From NCBI RefSeq assembly GCF_002797685.1, contig NZ_PGFH01000002.1, positions 248,001 to 312,000 on the forward strand: a stretch of DNA of 64,000 nucleotides. The letters are read 5' to 3'. The stretch comes from Salinibacterium amurskyense (GTDB lineage: Bacteria > Actinomycetota > Actinomycetes > Actinomycetales > Microbacteriaceae). How positions within the stretch are numbered: position 1 is the stretch's first letter; each line of letters starts with the position of its first letter. The translations under genes were made by a program, and so were the position numbers. The notes under the pieces are model-generated. The model saw only the letters and a list, made by a program, of their open reading frames with translations, ran no database searches and was not told where the DNA came from. Shown piece after piece: positions 35,220-44,166 of this stretch.

Positions 35220-37070
35220 ATGAAAACCTCGTTAGTAAAGAGGAACAGCTTCTGGCTCGTTCTCTCGCTAGTCATGATGTTGGTCACATCCATCGGTGCG
35301 TCCATCGTTCAAACCGGTGCAGGCTCAATCAGCGTGAAGGACATGCGCTGGGAGACCTCGTCGGGCCAGATGATGAGCGCGCTGCTCTTCAAGCCTGACA
35401 CGGCAACCGTCGACAACAAGGTTCCGGCCATCGTGGTGAGCCACGGCTGGTGGAACAACCGCGAAATGCAAGACGCCAACTACGTTGAGCTTGCACGTCG
35501 TGGCTACGTCGTCGTGTCAATCGACATGTACGGTCACGGAAACTCCTCACCGTTGACCCCTGACGTCACGCTCGGCGGAACCGGTATGTACGACGCTGTG
35601 AAGCTCGTCGCCGACTTCCCCTACGTTGACACCGACAAGATTGGTGTGAGCGGTCACTCGAACGGTGCACGCGCAGCAAACTTCTCGACCGTGATCGACA
35701 ACGCCGCTGACGAACAGCTCATCTCGGCCATCCTGCTCGTCGACAACGACGCTGTCTACACGGATGCCGAAGCTGAGAACGCGTACTTCAACCTCTACGG
35801 TGCCCGCGATGTCGGAATCGTTGCTGACCAGTACGACGAGTTCTTCTTCCGCAGCTACAGCCCCGAGGGCGAAGTTCTCACGCCGCCGCGCGAGTACATC
35901 GGAACCCCGAACGCACAGTCGTTCCTCCACTTCGGTGCAAACCCGGAAGAGGTTTCCTCTGACGTTCGCGAAGCGAGCGAGTTCTACACCGACTCTGTCG
36001 ACGGTGAGGATGCTCTCCGCATCGTCTACACGCCAGCAGAGAACCACCCGTGGGGAACCATCTCCAAGACGACAGTCGGCAGCCAGATCGAGTTCTTCCA
36101 AGAAGCATTCGGCGCTCCCAACGAGATCGCAGCCGGTTCGCAGGTGTGGCAGGTCAAGGAGACCTTCACGCTCTTCGGACTGATCGGCTTCGGAATCTTC
36201 CTCGTCGCCTTCACGCGTGCACTGCTCTCGACCCGCGCGTTCGCTGGACTGCGCGCTCCTGCTGCAGCAGTAGTGCCCGCAACCCGTAAGGGACTCGCCT
36301 GGTTCTGGGGCGGACTGGTTGTTTCGGCAATCATCTCCGGTTGGAGCTGGTTGATCCTCGCTAACACCCCGTGGGTGGGCGCGATCGCGTTCAACGCTGT
36401 TCAGTTCTTCATGCCTCAGGGCGCCGTGTTCTTCGTAGCCTTCTGGGCCGCGGTCAACGCGATTGCCGCGATCATCATCATGGTGATCTCGTACCTTATC
36501 TTCGGACGCAAGAACGGTCTCGACCTTCGCGCATCCGGAGTACTGCCTGGCTGGAAGAAGTTCTTCCACGGCCTCGGTCTGTCGTTTGTCGTCGTTGTTT
36601 CGGCCTACGCGATCGTCTTCGTGCTCGACTACTTCTTCAAGACGGACTTCCGCTGGTGGGTCGTCGCCGTCAAGGCCTTCACGCCTGACAAGGTCGGCAT
36701 TGCGCTCATGTACCTGCCGCTCTTCGCGATCTACTTCGTTGCGAACTCGGTTGCGGTCAACGCCTTCAACCGCTTCTCCATCCGCGGCAAGGAGTGGATC
36801 AACACGGCACTGCTCGCGTTCTTCAACGCTCTGGCACCCATTGTTCTCGTCGTTGCTCAGTACACCAACTTCTTCACCACGGGGTACACGATCGACGGCT
36901 TCGGCGGAATCTTCAGCATCTGGCTCTACCCGGTCATCCTCATCCTGGCCGTAACCGCAGTCATCTCGCGCAAGATTTACCGTGAGACGAACAACCCGTA
37001 CATCGCCGGCTTCATCAACGCGGCAATCGTTACCCTCATCTCGGTAACGAACACGCTCACCGCAGCGTAA
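35220..37070 (+). CDS. Membrane-bound alpha/beta hydrolase with large C-terminal transmembrane domain
   Basis: A 616-residue two-part protein. An N-terminal helix (SFWLVLSLVMMLVTSIGASI) leads to an alpha/beta hydrolase domain at residues 40-300. This domain has the nucleophile elbow GVSGHSNGARAA, preceded by VVSHGWWNNREM and a YGHGNSS loop. A likely catalytic His lies in PAENHPWGT. From about residue 310 there are eight or so hydrophobic helices to the end. The hydrolase domain resembles dienelactone hydrolase/prolyl oligopeptidase types and should face outward. The substrate is unknown. The position downstream of glpK raises the idea that it releases glycerol from esters. Strong expression is suggested by GAAGGGGTAGGG before ATG 35220. 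Confidence 0.8.
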   Translation: MKTSLVKRNSFWLVLSLVMMLVTSIGASIVQTGAGSISVKDMRWETSSGQMMSALLFKPDTATVDNKVPAIVVSHGWWNNREMQDANYVELARRGYVVVSIDMYGHGNSSPLTPDVTLGGTGMYDAVKLVADFPYVDTDKIGVSGHSNGARAANFSTVIDNAADEQLISAILLVDNDAVYTDAEAENAYFNLYGARDVGIVADQYDEFFFRSYSPEGEVLTPPREYIGTPNAQSFLHFGANPEEVSSDVREASEFYTDSVDGEDALRIVYTPAENHPWGTISKTTVGSQIEFFQEAFGAPNEIAAGSQVWQVKETFTLFGLIGFGIFLVAFTRALLSTRAFAGLRAPAAAVVPATRKGLAWFWGGLVVSAIISGWSWLILANTPWVGAIAFNAVQFFMPQGAVFFVAFWAAVNAIAAIIIMVISYLIFGRKNGLDLRASGVLPGWKKFFHGLGLSFVVVVSAYAIVFVLDYFFKTDFRWWVVAVKAFTPDKVGIALMYLPLFAIYFVANSVAVNAFNRFSIRGKEWINTALLAFFNALAPIVLVVAQYTNFFTTGYTIDGFGGIFSIWLYPVILILAVTAVISRKIYRETNNPYIAGFINAAIVTLISVTNTLTAA

Positions 37071-37081
37071 GTACACCCTCT

Positions 37082-37137
37082 CCGATCAACTGATCGGCTC
37101 CAGCAGCGCCCCGGTCTCCATCTCGACCGGGGCGCTG
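37082..37137 (+). terminator. Terminator after the membrane hydrolase gene
   Basis: CAGCGCCCCGGTC (37104-37116) pairs perfectly with GACCGGGGCGCTG (37125-37137) around an 8-base loop, followed by TTG. A smaller dyad CCGATCA/TGATCGG (37082-37097) comes just before. The genes on both sides converge here. Confidence 0.85.
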
Positions 37138-37236
37138 TTGTGTGCGGAGCCCGCGTGCCCGTGGGACAAGTACGGGCGGTGCGGCATCCGCTATTTCGGC
37201 GGGCGATGCTCTGTCGCCCGCCGAAAGCCAGATTGT

Positions 37237-39552
37237 TTAGGCGACGACGGTGATGTCCACGGTGCGGCTGTCGTCGGTGGTCACAGCGTGAACGGGCCCC
37301 GTGATCGTGACTGTTCCGAGAGCCGCGGCTTCGGTCTCGCAGTCGCTGCCGAGCCACAACCGCACGTCGCCGGGCTCAATGATGCGCGTCATGCTGCGAT
37401 CGCTGAACGCGATGCGGGTGGTGGGGATGCTCATCGAGAGAGTTCGTGACTCTCCCGGCTGAAGCGTCACTCGAGTAAACGCGATCAACTGACGCATGGG
37501 CCGGGTAACGGAACCCACGACATCGTTGGCGTACACCTGAATGACGTCGTCACCTTCGCGGGTGCCCGTGTTGGTCACTGTGAAGTGGATGTCGAACCTG
37601 CCGTCGGCCGCAATCGTCTCGGAGTCGATGCCCGCCTCCGAATAGCTAAAGCTCGTGTAGCTGAGCCCGAAGCCGAAGGGGAAGGCGGGGGCCGTGGTGA
37701 GGTTCGAGACTTCGCTCGGTTCACCGAGTCGCGGGTGAAGGTAGGAGTACGGTTGCGACCCTGCTGAGCGCGGCACCGACACCGCGAGTCGGCCCGCGGG
37801 GTTGAGGCGACCGGCAATCGCACCGCTGATCGCGGCGGCGCCCTCTTCGCCGGGGAAGAATGCTTGAATGATGGCTGCTCCGCGAGCTGCCGCCCAGTCG
37901 ATGGCATAGGGGCGACCGGAAATGACCACGAGAACAACGGGAGTTCCGGAGTCGAGCACGGCCTCGACGAGCTGACGCTGCACCCCGGGAAGCTCAAGCG
38001 AGTCGCGGTCACAGCCCTCACCCACGGTGCCGCGGCCGAAGAGACCAGCGTGATCACCGACAGCAATCACCGCGACCCCGGCGGTTTTCGCCAGCTCAAC
38101 AGCCTCGGCAATCTGTGAGGTGTCATCGTCATCCACGGCACAACCCGGCGCGAAACCGAGCACCGAACTGAAGTCGTGGTTGAGGCTCTCGAACAGCGTC
38201 GCGGCCTCGAAACCCATCTCGACCTCCGGGTGACGCTCGAGTACATGGTTGACGAAGGAGTAGCAGCCGAACAGGGCGGCGGTGCGGTGCGCGTTGGGTC
38301 CCAGCACGGCGATCTGAGCATCCGGAGCTAACGGCAGAATGCCTCCGTCGCTCAGTAGTGTGACCGACTTCTCCGCGATGGTTGCGGCGATCGCACGGTG
38401 ATGCGGCGGGTCAAGGTCGATCTCGTCGTCATCCGCGTCTACCGAGAATGCGGCGGATTCGGGGTCAAGCAGGCCGAGCTGCTGCTTCTGTATGAGAACT
38501 CGGCGCAGCGCTCGATCGACGAGCGCGCTGTCGACCTCACCGCTGCGCACCTTCTTGGCGAGCGGTGCCAAGAAAGCCTTCCCCGTAGGCAGTTCGATAT
38601 CGACACCGGCGGCCAAAGCTTGGGCGGCCGCGTCGCCAAGATCACTCGCAACCTGGTGCAGTGATTCGAGAAACGCGACGCCAAAGTAGTCGGCGACCAC
38701 AGTGCCCTCAAAGCCCCAACGGTCGCGCAGAAGGTCAGTCAAGAGAGTGGGGTCGGATGCGACAGGCACGCCGTCAATTTCGGCGTACGAGTGCATGACC
38801 GAGCCCACCCCCGCATCCAGCACCGCCATCTCAAAAGGAACAAGCAGCACGTCGGCGACTTCGCGCGGACCGGCATAGACGGGAGCCAGGTTGCGCCCCG
38901 CCCGTGAGTTCGAGTACCCGACAAAGTGTTTGAGGGTGGCGATGACACCCGTGGATTGCAGCCCGCGGACGTAGGCGGAACCGAGTTCTCCCACGACGAA
39001 GGGGTCTTCGGCGATGCACTCTTCAACGCGGCCCCAACGCACATCGCGGATCACATCGAGCACGGGAGCGAGCCCCTGGTGCACCCCGAGCTTCGCCATG
39101 CTTTCGCCTATGGCGTGCCCCATCTCCTCGATGAGATCAGGGTCGAAAGTCGCGCCCCACGCCAAAGGTGTAGGGAACGTGGTGGCTTGCCACGCAGCAA
39201 GACCAGTCAGGCACTCTTCGTGCGCAATCGCAGGGATGCCGAGGCGGGTGTTGTCGCGCAGCCAACGTTGGGTGCGGCCGAGTGCCGACCGGCCAGCACT
39301 CGGGCTGACGGGTACCGTGCCGAACACACGAGTGAGGTGGCCGAGGCCGTTCTTCGAGAACTCGTTAAAGTCGTCGGCGCCATCATCTTGCGCGCTTTGC
39401 ATCGGGGCAACACTTTGGCCATCGACGCCGGCCCCGACCCAAATGCCAACGAGTTGGGCGAGCTTTTCTTCGAGAGTCATCTGCGCAATGAGGTGCTCGA
39501 CCTGATCATTCGTTTCGGGAAAATCAGATAGTGCAGTAGTGGAGAGAGTCAT
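37237..39552 (-). CDS. Glycoside hydrolase family 3 beta-glucosidase/xylosidase
   Basis: A 771-residue GH3 enzyme. It has the N-terminal barrel with IPAIAHEECLTG, LKHFVGYS and the nucleophile region TVVADYFGVAF (Asp). The C-terminal sandwich has GVAVIAVGDHAG, the fibronectin-like domain starts near SGRPYAIDW, and FPFGFGLSYT is present. There is no signal peptide, so it acts in the cytoplasm on sugars brought in by the ABC importer encoded just upstream. GH3 covers beta-glucosidases, beta-xylosidases and others, and the exact bond cannot be chosen from this reading. It is the last gene of the LacI-controlled operon. Confidence 0.9.
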   Translation of the reverse strand: MTLSTTALSDFPETNDQVEHLIAQMTLEEKLAQLVGIWVGAGVDGQSVAPMQSAQDDGADDFNEFSKNGLGHLTRVFGTVPVSPSAGRSALGRTQRWLRDNTRLGIPAIAHEECLTGLAAWQATTFPTPLAWGATFDPDLIEEMGHAIGESMAKLGVHQGLAPVLDVIRDVRWGRVEECIAEDPFVVGELGSAYVRGLQSTGVIATLKHFVGYSNSRAGRNLAPVYAGPREVADVLLVPFEMAVLDAGVGSVMHSYAEIDGVPVASDPTLLTDLLRDRWGFEGTVVADYFGVAFLESLHQVASDLGDAAAQALAAGVDIELPTGKAFLAPLAKKVRSGEVDSALVDRALRRVLIQKQQLGLLDPESAAFSVDADDDEIDLDPPHHRAIAATIAEKSVTLLSDGGILPLAPDAQIAVLGPNAHRTAALFGCYSFVNHVLERHPEVEMGFEAATLFESLNHDFSSVLGFAPGCAVDDDDTSQIAEAVELAKTAGVAVIAVGDHAGLFGRGTVGEGCDRDSLELPGVQRQLVEAVLDSGTPVVLVVISGRPYAIDWAAARGAAIIQAFFPGEEGAAAISGAIAGRLNPAGRLAVSVPRSAGSQPYSYLHPRLGEPSEVSNLTTAPAFPFGFGLSYTSFSYSEAGIDSETIAADGRFDIHFTVTNTGTREGDDVIQVYANDVVGSVTRPMRQLIAFTRVTLQPGESRTLSMSIPTTRIAFSDRSMTRIIEPGDVRLWLGSDCETEAAALGTVTITGPVHAVTTDDSRTVDITVVA

Positions 39553-39599
39553 TTTTTCTTTCTGGGTGGAAGCGAAGGGGAGCTGAGGCAGGTCAAGGC

Positions 39600-40487
39600 T
39601 TAGCCCTTGAACGCGCCATCCATGACACCGGCAACCATCTTGCGACCGACGAAAATGAACAGGATCAGCAGTGGAATCGTCGCGAGGAATGACCCGGACA
39701 TGGCGAGGCCGTAGTCAACGAAGTACTGCCGTTGCAGCGCCTTGATGGCCAATTGCACCGTGTAGTTCTCGGGCGACTGGATCACGATGAGGGGCCAGAG
39801 GAAGTCGTTCCACGCTGTGACGAACGCCAACAGGCCCAACACGAAGGCAGCCGAGCGCACGAGGGGAAATGCGATGCGCCAATAGATCTGCCAAGTGCTG
39901 CACCCGTCGATTCGTGCCGCCTGCATGAGCTCGTTGTTGAGAACGCTCGCCAAGTGCTGGCGCATCCAGAAAATACCGAACGCACTCGCCATACCGGGCA
40001 CGATGAGCGCCTGCAGCGAATCGATCCAGTCGAGGTTCGACATGATCATGTAGAGCGGGATAACCGCGAGTTGAGTGGGAACCATCATCGTGATGAGCAC
40101 CACGATAAAGAGGGGATCCCGGCCGCGAAACTGCAGCTTCGCAAACGCGAAGCCAGCGAGAGTGCACAGCACCATTTGGGCAAGAGCGATGCTTCCCGCC
40201 ACGACGAACGAGTTCACGAGGCTCTGCACGAACGGAACGGTCGTGAAAACCTGCTCGGCGAGGGCGAAGAAGTTGCCACCGGGAAGAACTGTTGGAGGCA
40301 TTTGCGAGACCGCAGCCGAGTCGTTGGTGGAGACGACGAACATCCAATAGAGCGGGAAGGCGCTCATGAAAACCGAGGCGATGAGGAACGCGTAGGTCCA
40401 CCAGCGAACGCGGCCGACGAATGCACGCTTGAGCGGGCGGCCGGTGGGTCGGATGACAGGGGCGGCGTTTGAAGAGTGAGTAGTCAT
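39600..40487 (-). CDS. Carbohydrate ABC transporter permease (MalG/ThuG type)
   Basis: A 295-residue permease with six helices. The conserved cytoplasmic EAA loop is LMQAARIDGCSTWQIYWRI, followed by FPLVRSAAF. The ATG at 40485-40487 follows AAGGA on the minus strand. It pairs with the neighbouring MalF-type permease, ten bases upstream, to form the channel for the sugar-binding protein encoded first in the operon. No ATPase gene is present. A shared MsiK-like ATPase encoded elsewhere is likely, as is common in actinobacteria. Confidence 0.93.
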   Translation of the reverse strand: MTTHSSNAAPVIRPTGRPLKRAFVGRVRWWTYAFLIASVFMSAFPLYWMFVVSTNDSAAVSQMPPTVLPGGNFFALAEQVFTTVPFVQSLVNSFVVAGSIALAQMVLCTLAGFAFAKLQFRGRDPLFIVVLITMMVPTQLAVIPLYMIMSNLDWIDSLQALIVPGMASAFGIFWMRQHLASVLNNELMQAARIDGCSTWQIYWRIAFPLVRSAAFVLGLLAFVTAWNDFLWPLIVIQSPENYTVQLAIKALQRQYFVDYGLAMSGSFLATIPLLILFIFVGRKMVAGVMDGAFKG

Positions 40488-40497
40488 GATGGCGTCC

Positions 40498-41484
40498 TTA
40501 TTCGTCTGAGGTGATGCGACGAGAGAGCAAGTAGTTGATGACGGAGAACACGACGATCAAAGCGAACAGCGTCACTCCGATGGCCGAGCCGTAACCGAAC
40601 TTGAAATCTCCGAAGCCTTGCTCGTACATGAACAGGCTCAGGGTCTGGAACTGACGCCCAGCACCACCGGTGAGGCCCGGGGAGGAAAGCAGTAGAGGCT
40701 CGGTGAAGATTTGCAGGCCACCAATCGTCGACACGATCACCGTGAAGATGATGACTGGGCGAAGCGAGGGGATCGTGACAAAAATGAACTGCTTGAAGCC
40801 ACCGGCACCGTCGATCGCCGCCGCCTCGTAGACGTCTTTCGGAATGGCCTGGAGCGCCGCGAGATAGATGAGGGTGTTGTAACCGAACCAGCGCCAAAGC
40901 ACCATGGTGGAGACCATGATGTGGCTCGCGAAGGTGTTCGCTGCGAAGTCAATCGACTCGATCCCGAAGAGATTGAGGAAGCTGTTAATGAGGCCGTAGT
41001 CGCGGCCGAAGAGCGACGCGAAGACGATCGTGGTCGCCACCACCGAGGTGATGTACGGAACGAGCATCGTCATCCGAAAGAGGTTCGCGAACTTCAACCG
41101 CGCATTGTTGAGCAACTGGGCGAGGAACAGCGCGAGCAGAAGCTGCGGCACCGTCGAGAGAATCCAGATGCTGAAGGTGTTGCGCATCGCATTCCAGAAC
41201 CGTTCGTCGCCATACAGGGTGACGAAGTTCTCGAAGCCAATGAAGGTTTGGCCGCCGATCGGGTTCCAGTCAAAGAGAGCGACGTAGAACGTGAAGACGG
41301 TAGGGAACAGGCCGAACACAGCGAACAGGGCGAAGAACGGCGCGATGTACATGTAGGGCGCGAAGGCGTCCATGCGCGACGCCGACCTGATGCGACGTCG
41401 AGGCTTCGGAGCGGTGCTCTTCGTGAGTCGACGAACAGAGGTCGAGCGGGGAGAGGTTGAACGGGGAGGGGCAGACAAAACCAT
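40498..41484 (-). CDS. Carbohydrate ABC transporter permease (MalF type)
   Basis: A 328-residue permease. A basic N-terminal stretch of about 45 residues precedes six membrane helices. The EAA loop is DVYEAAAIDGAGGFKQFIFV, followed by TIPSLRP. ATG at 41482-41484 has AAGGAG six bases upstream. A longer frame upstream overlaps the binding-protein gene and is rejected. It sits between the substrate-binding lipoprotein and the MalG-type permease genes. Confidence 0.93.
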   Translation of the reverse strand: MVLSAPPRSTSPRSTSVRRLTKSTAPKPRRRIRSASRMDAFAPYMYIAPFFALFAVFGLFPTVFTFYVALFDWNPIGGQTFIGFENFVTLYGDERFWNAMRNTFSIWILSTVPQLLLALFLAQLLNNARLKFANLFRMTMLVPYITSVVATTIVFASLFGRDYGLINSFLNLFGIESIDFAANTFASHIMVSTMVLWRWFGYNTLIYLAALQAIPKDVYEAAAIDGAGGFKQFIFVTIPSLRPVIIFTVIVSTIGGLQIFTEPLLLSSPGLTGGAGRQFQTLSLFMYEQGFGDFKFGYGSAIGVTLFALIVVFSVINYLLSRRITSDE

Positions 41485-41546
41485 GGCGAACTCCTTGACA
41501 GGGGATGGGAGGGCGGGCTCACGAGTGTGAGCCCGCCCCGAGAGCA

Positions 41547-42815
41547 CTAGCCGCCGAGGGCAGTCTTGACGTTCTTCATTGCCGTGGACCACGCATCCGC
41601 TGCGGGTTCTTCACCGTTCTCAACCTGCGAGAGCGAGTTCAAGATCGCGGTGTCGATGATGCGTTGCTGTGGGCCTTCGAAGATGGGCTGGATCGATTCC
41701 ACGCTGTTGGCGTAGATCGGCCCAACCGGAGCATCACTGAAGAATTCACTCGTGAAGTTCTGGATGTCGGGGGTTTCGTAAAGTTCCGGCGTCGACGGGA
41801 AGTTGCCGTGAGCCTGGAAAATCTCGAGCTGACGCTCCGGCGACATGAGCCACTCGATGAAGGCGAAGGCTTCTTCGGGGTGATCAGATTTGGCCGGGAT
41901 CGTGAGCTGGCTACCGCCCCAGTTGCCGGCGTTCTCGGGAACCGCTGCGATGTCCCACTTTCCTGCAGTGTCGGGTGCCTGCTGTGAAATGTAGGTCATC
42001 ATCCAGGAAGGAGCGGCGAGCACGGCGAAGTCGCCATTGTTCATGCCGGCGTTCCACGCTTCACTCCACGACGGGGTGCGCGACGTGATGTCAGCGTCGA
42101 TGGCGTCGAGCGCATACTCGAACGCTTCTTTCACGTCGGGGTTGCTGTCGTACACGAGGTCGTCGTCGCTCGAGCCGTAATACATTTCGTCACCCTGACG
42201 AACGGCGGGGTTGAAGATTGCGCTGTTGACGTTGTCGATCATTCCCTTGCCGGTAGCTTCGCGGTACTGGGCGCCGACGTCGATGAAGTCGTCCCACGTG
42301 GGCCACAGGGCGCTCACTTCATCGCGGTCGGTCGGGAGCCCCGCAGCCTCGAACAGATCGGTGCGGTAGGCCATGGCGAGTCCGCCGACGTCAGTGGGGA
42401 TGCCGACGACAGAGCCGTCAGCGGCGACGCCTTGAGACCAGCGCCAGTCAAGATACGTTCCTTCGATGTCGTCGGCACCAAGAGTGCGCAGGTCGACAAA
42501 GTTTTGTGGTTGGGCTTTGAACTGCGACATGTAGCCGACCTCGATCGCCGCGACGTCAGGACCTTTACCGCCAGCCAGAGCAGTGGTGAGGGCCTGCGCT
42601 TGTTCATCAGATCCACCCGCGTTGGTGACTTTGAGAATGATGTCGGGGTTTTCTTCTTGGTACGTCGCGAATGCTTCGTCGAGGCCCATGCCACCGAAGG
42701 TCCAAACGTCGAGGGTGATCTTCCCGTCGGTGTCACCTCCGCCCGAGCATCCGGCAAGAAGCGCAAGAGCCGCGCCTCCGGCGATCACTGTTCTGGCGAT
42801 TTTTTTCGCTGACAT
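41547..42815 (-). CDS. Sugar-binding lipoprotein of ABC transporter
   Basis: A 422-residue extracellular solute-binding protein of family 1. The signal peptide ends in the lipobox ALLAGCSGGG. The mature protein has the expected ITLDVWTFGG opening, GGKGPDVAAIEVG, and ends with AMKNVKTALGG. ATG at 42813-42815 has GGAGG eight bases before it. It captures an oligosaccharide for the two permeases downstream. Co-transcription with the GH3 enzyme suggests beta-linked glucosides or xylosides. A LacI operator overlaps its promoter. Confidence 0.93.
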   Translation of the reverse strand: MSAKKIARTVIAGGAALALLAGCSGGGDTDGKITLDVWTFGGMGLDEAFATYQEENPDIILKVTNAGGSDEQAQALTTALAGGKGPDVAAIEVGYMSQFKAQPQNFVDLRTLGADDIEGTYLDWRWSQGVAADGSVVGIPTDVGGLAMAYRTDLFEAAGLPTDRDEVSALWPTWDDFIDVGAQYREATGKGMIDNVNSAIFNPAVRQGDEMYYGSSDDDLVYDSNPDVKEAFEYALDAIDADITSRTPSWSEAWNAGMNNGDFAVLAAPSWMMTYISQQAPDTAGKWDIAAVPENAGNWGGSQLTIPAKSDHPEEAFAFIEWLMSPERQLEIFQAHGNFPSTPELYETPDIQNFTSEFFSDAPVGPIYANSVESIQPIFEGPQQRIIDTAILNSLSQVENGEEPAADAWSTAMKNVKTALGG

Positions 42816-42890
42816 TACGTCCTCCACGTTGAGGTGTGATTGGGGAATTGAGGGGGCCTCCACTGAGGAAGAGCGTTCGAGGTGTGGTCG

Positions 42891-42904
42891 AGGAAGCGCT
42901 TCCT
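42891..42904. promoter_or_regulatory. LacI-family operator 1 (sugar operon)
   Basis: AGGAAGCGCTTCCT is a perfect 14-bp palindrome with the central GCGC that LacI-family repressors contact. It lies just downstream of the predicted transcription start of the sugar operon, so binding would block transcription. The adjacent divergent gene encodes a LacI-type repressor. Confidence 0.82.
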
Positions 42905-42919
42905 TGATGAAGTAATGCC

Positions 42920-42948
42920 ACCGTATAGGCTTATGTGGGGAATGACAA
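42920..42948 (-). promoter_or_regulatory. Promoter of the sugar ABC-GH3 operon
   Basis: On the minus strand, TTGTCA (42943-42948) and TACGGT (42920-42925) are 17 bases apart. They lie between the two operator candidates and drive the binding-protein gene. Confidence 0.55.
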
Positions 42949-42954
42949 CAAAAA

Positions 42955-42966
42955 GATTGCGCTTCC
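42955..42966. promoter_or_regulatory. LacI-family operator 2 (imperfect)
   Basis: GATTGCGCTTCC matches nine of the twelve core bases of operator 1, with one intact half. It sits 64 bases from operator 1 and just before TAAAAT (42968-42973), a possible -10 box of the lacI-type gene. This fits self-repression or looping. Confidence 0.5.
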
Positions 42967-43026
42967 CTAAAATTCGCAACGATCAGCGGTGCGAGTTCCA
43001 CAAATCACGACGCGGCAGGGGATGAT

Positions 43027-44034
43027 GTGCAGATGGTTACCCTCGACGACGTCGCTCGTGAAGCGGGCGTATCGCGCACTACAGCCTCCCGAGCGATCAA
43101 CGGCAAGCTCACGGTGCACCCCGAGCGCAGTGCCGCGGTGCAGCGAGCCGCCGAAAAACTAGGCTTTCGCCCCAACCCGGCAGCCCGCTCGCTGGCCCGA
43201 GGACGCCACGACTCAGTCGCGCTCATCGTCTCGGAAACCAACATCGAAGGCATGACGAACTCGTTCTTCGCGATGGCCCTCCACGGAGCCATCCGCGAGA
43301 TTGCCAAGACTGATCAGCAACTCGTCATGCTGCTGCGCGCCAACGATGAAAGCGACGAGAAGTTCCTTCGCTTTCTCGAAGCCAGCCACGTTGACGGCGC
43401 GATGGTGATTCTCGAAGCGCACAACACCGAGCTGCCTCGACTGCTCGCGCAGTCCGATCTTCCCGTCGTGTTCCTGGGGCGACCCATTGAGTCCGCCGAG
43501 GCGCCGCTGTCGTATATCGACTCCGACAACGTCGGTGGAAGTGTGCTCGCGGCCGAGGCGCTGATCGCCGCTGGTCGCCGCCGCATCGGGGTCATCACCG
43601 GTCCTCACGGCATGGGCGTTTCTCAAGACCGTCTTCGCGGTTTCCAGCAGGCCCTTGACGCCCACGGCCTCGATAGTTCCCTCGTCGCCGAGTCAGACTT
43701 TCAAACAGCCGGCGGCGCGGAGGCCATGGGGCTCCTGCTCGACCAGCACCCTGATCTCGATGGGGTCTTCGTGATGTCCGACCTCATGGCGGCGGGTGCA
43801 GTGGGAACGCTCAAAACGCGCGGTCGACGAGTGCCCGAAGATATTTCGCTTGTCTCGTTCGACGACACCGTCATCGCGACAACTCTTGAACCGCGGCTCA
43901 CCACGGTGCGGCAGCCCCTCGAAGAACTCGGTGCGCGGATGGTCACGGCGCTCGCTGAGCTCATAGCCGCTCCGACAGCGGCGCCAATTAGGGACACTCT
44001 GCCCACCACTCTGGTGCGGCGCGACTCGGTCTAG
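43027..44034 (+). CDS. LacI-family transcriptional regulator
   Basis: A 335-residue repressor. The HTH is VTLDDVAREAGVSRTTASRA at the N-terminus with the hinge helix RPNPAARSLARGR. The periplasmic-binding-like effector domain covers residues 60-330, with DGVFVMSDLMAAGA and ISLVSFDDTVIATTLEPRLT. The start is GTG 43027, or ATG 43033, with AGGGG upstream. It is divergent from the beta-glycoside operon and most likely represses it until the sugar binds, through the AGGAAGCGCTTCCT site. Confidence 0.94.
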   Translation: MQMVTLDDVAREAGVSRTTASRAINGKLTVHPERSAAVQRAAEKLGFRPNPAARSLARGRHDSVALIVSETNIEGMTNSFFAMALHGAIREIAKTDQQLVMLLRANDESDEKFLRFLEASHVDGAMVILEAHNTELPRLLAQSDLPVVFLGRPIESAEAPLSYIDSDNVGGSVLAAEALIAAGRRRIGVITGPHGMGVSQDRLRGFQQALDAHGLDSSLVAESDFQTAGGAEAMGLLLDQHPDLDGVFVMSDLMAAGAVGTLKTRGRRVPEDISLVSFDDTVIATTLEPRLTTVRQPLEELGARMVTALAELIAAPTAAPIRDTLPTTLVRRDSV

Positions 44035-44062
44035 CTCGCCTCGACCGCGAGCCCGGTATCTG

Positions 44063-44082
44063 CCCACCGCCATCTGGCGGGT
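44063..44082 (+). terminator. Weak hairpin after the LacI-type gene
   Basis: CCACCGCC and GGCGGGTGG pair with a one-base bulge around ATCT, about 30 bases after the stop. There is no T tract, so it is only a candidate terminator. Confidence 0.4.
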
Positions 44083-44166
44083 GGCTGCTTCAGGATCGTG
44101 GAATAGCGGATGCCCGGCTACGGTTTTGCCTACAGACGCGATCGGCGTCTCAGCGAAAGGGAGCTC

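Noticed and set aside
35547-37076. A 509-codon minus-strand frame opposite the membrane hydrolase gene
   Set aside because: The product is full of Glu, Asp and Arg with no domain, as expected for the reverse of a membrane-protein gene.
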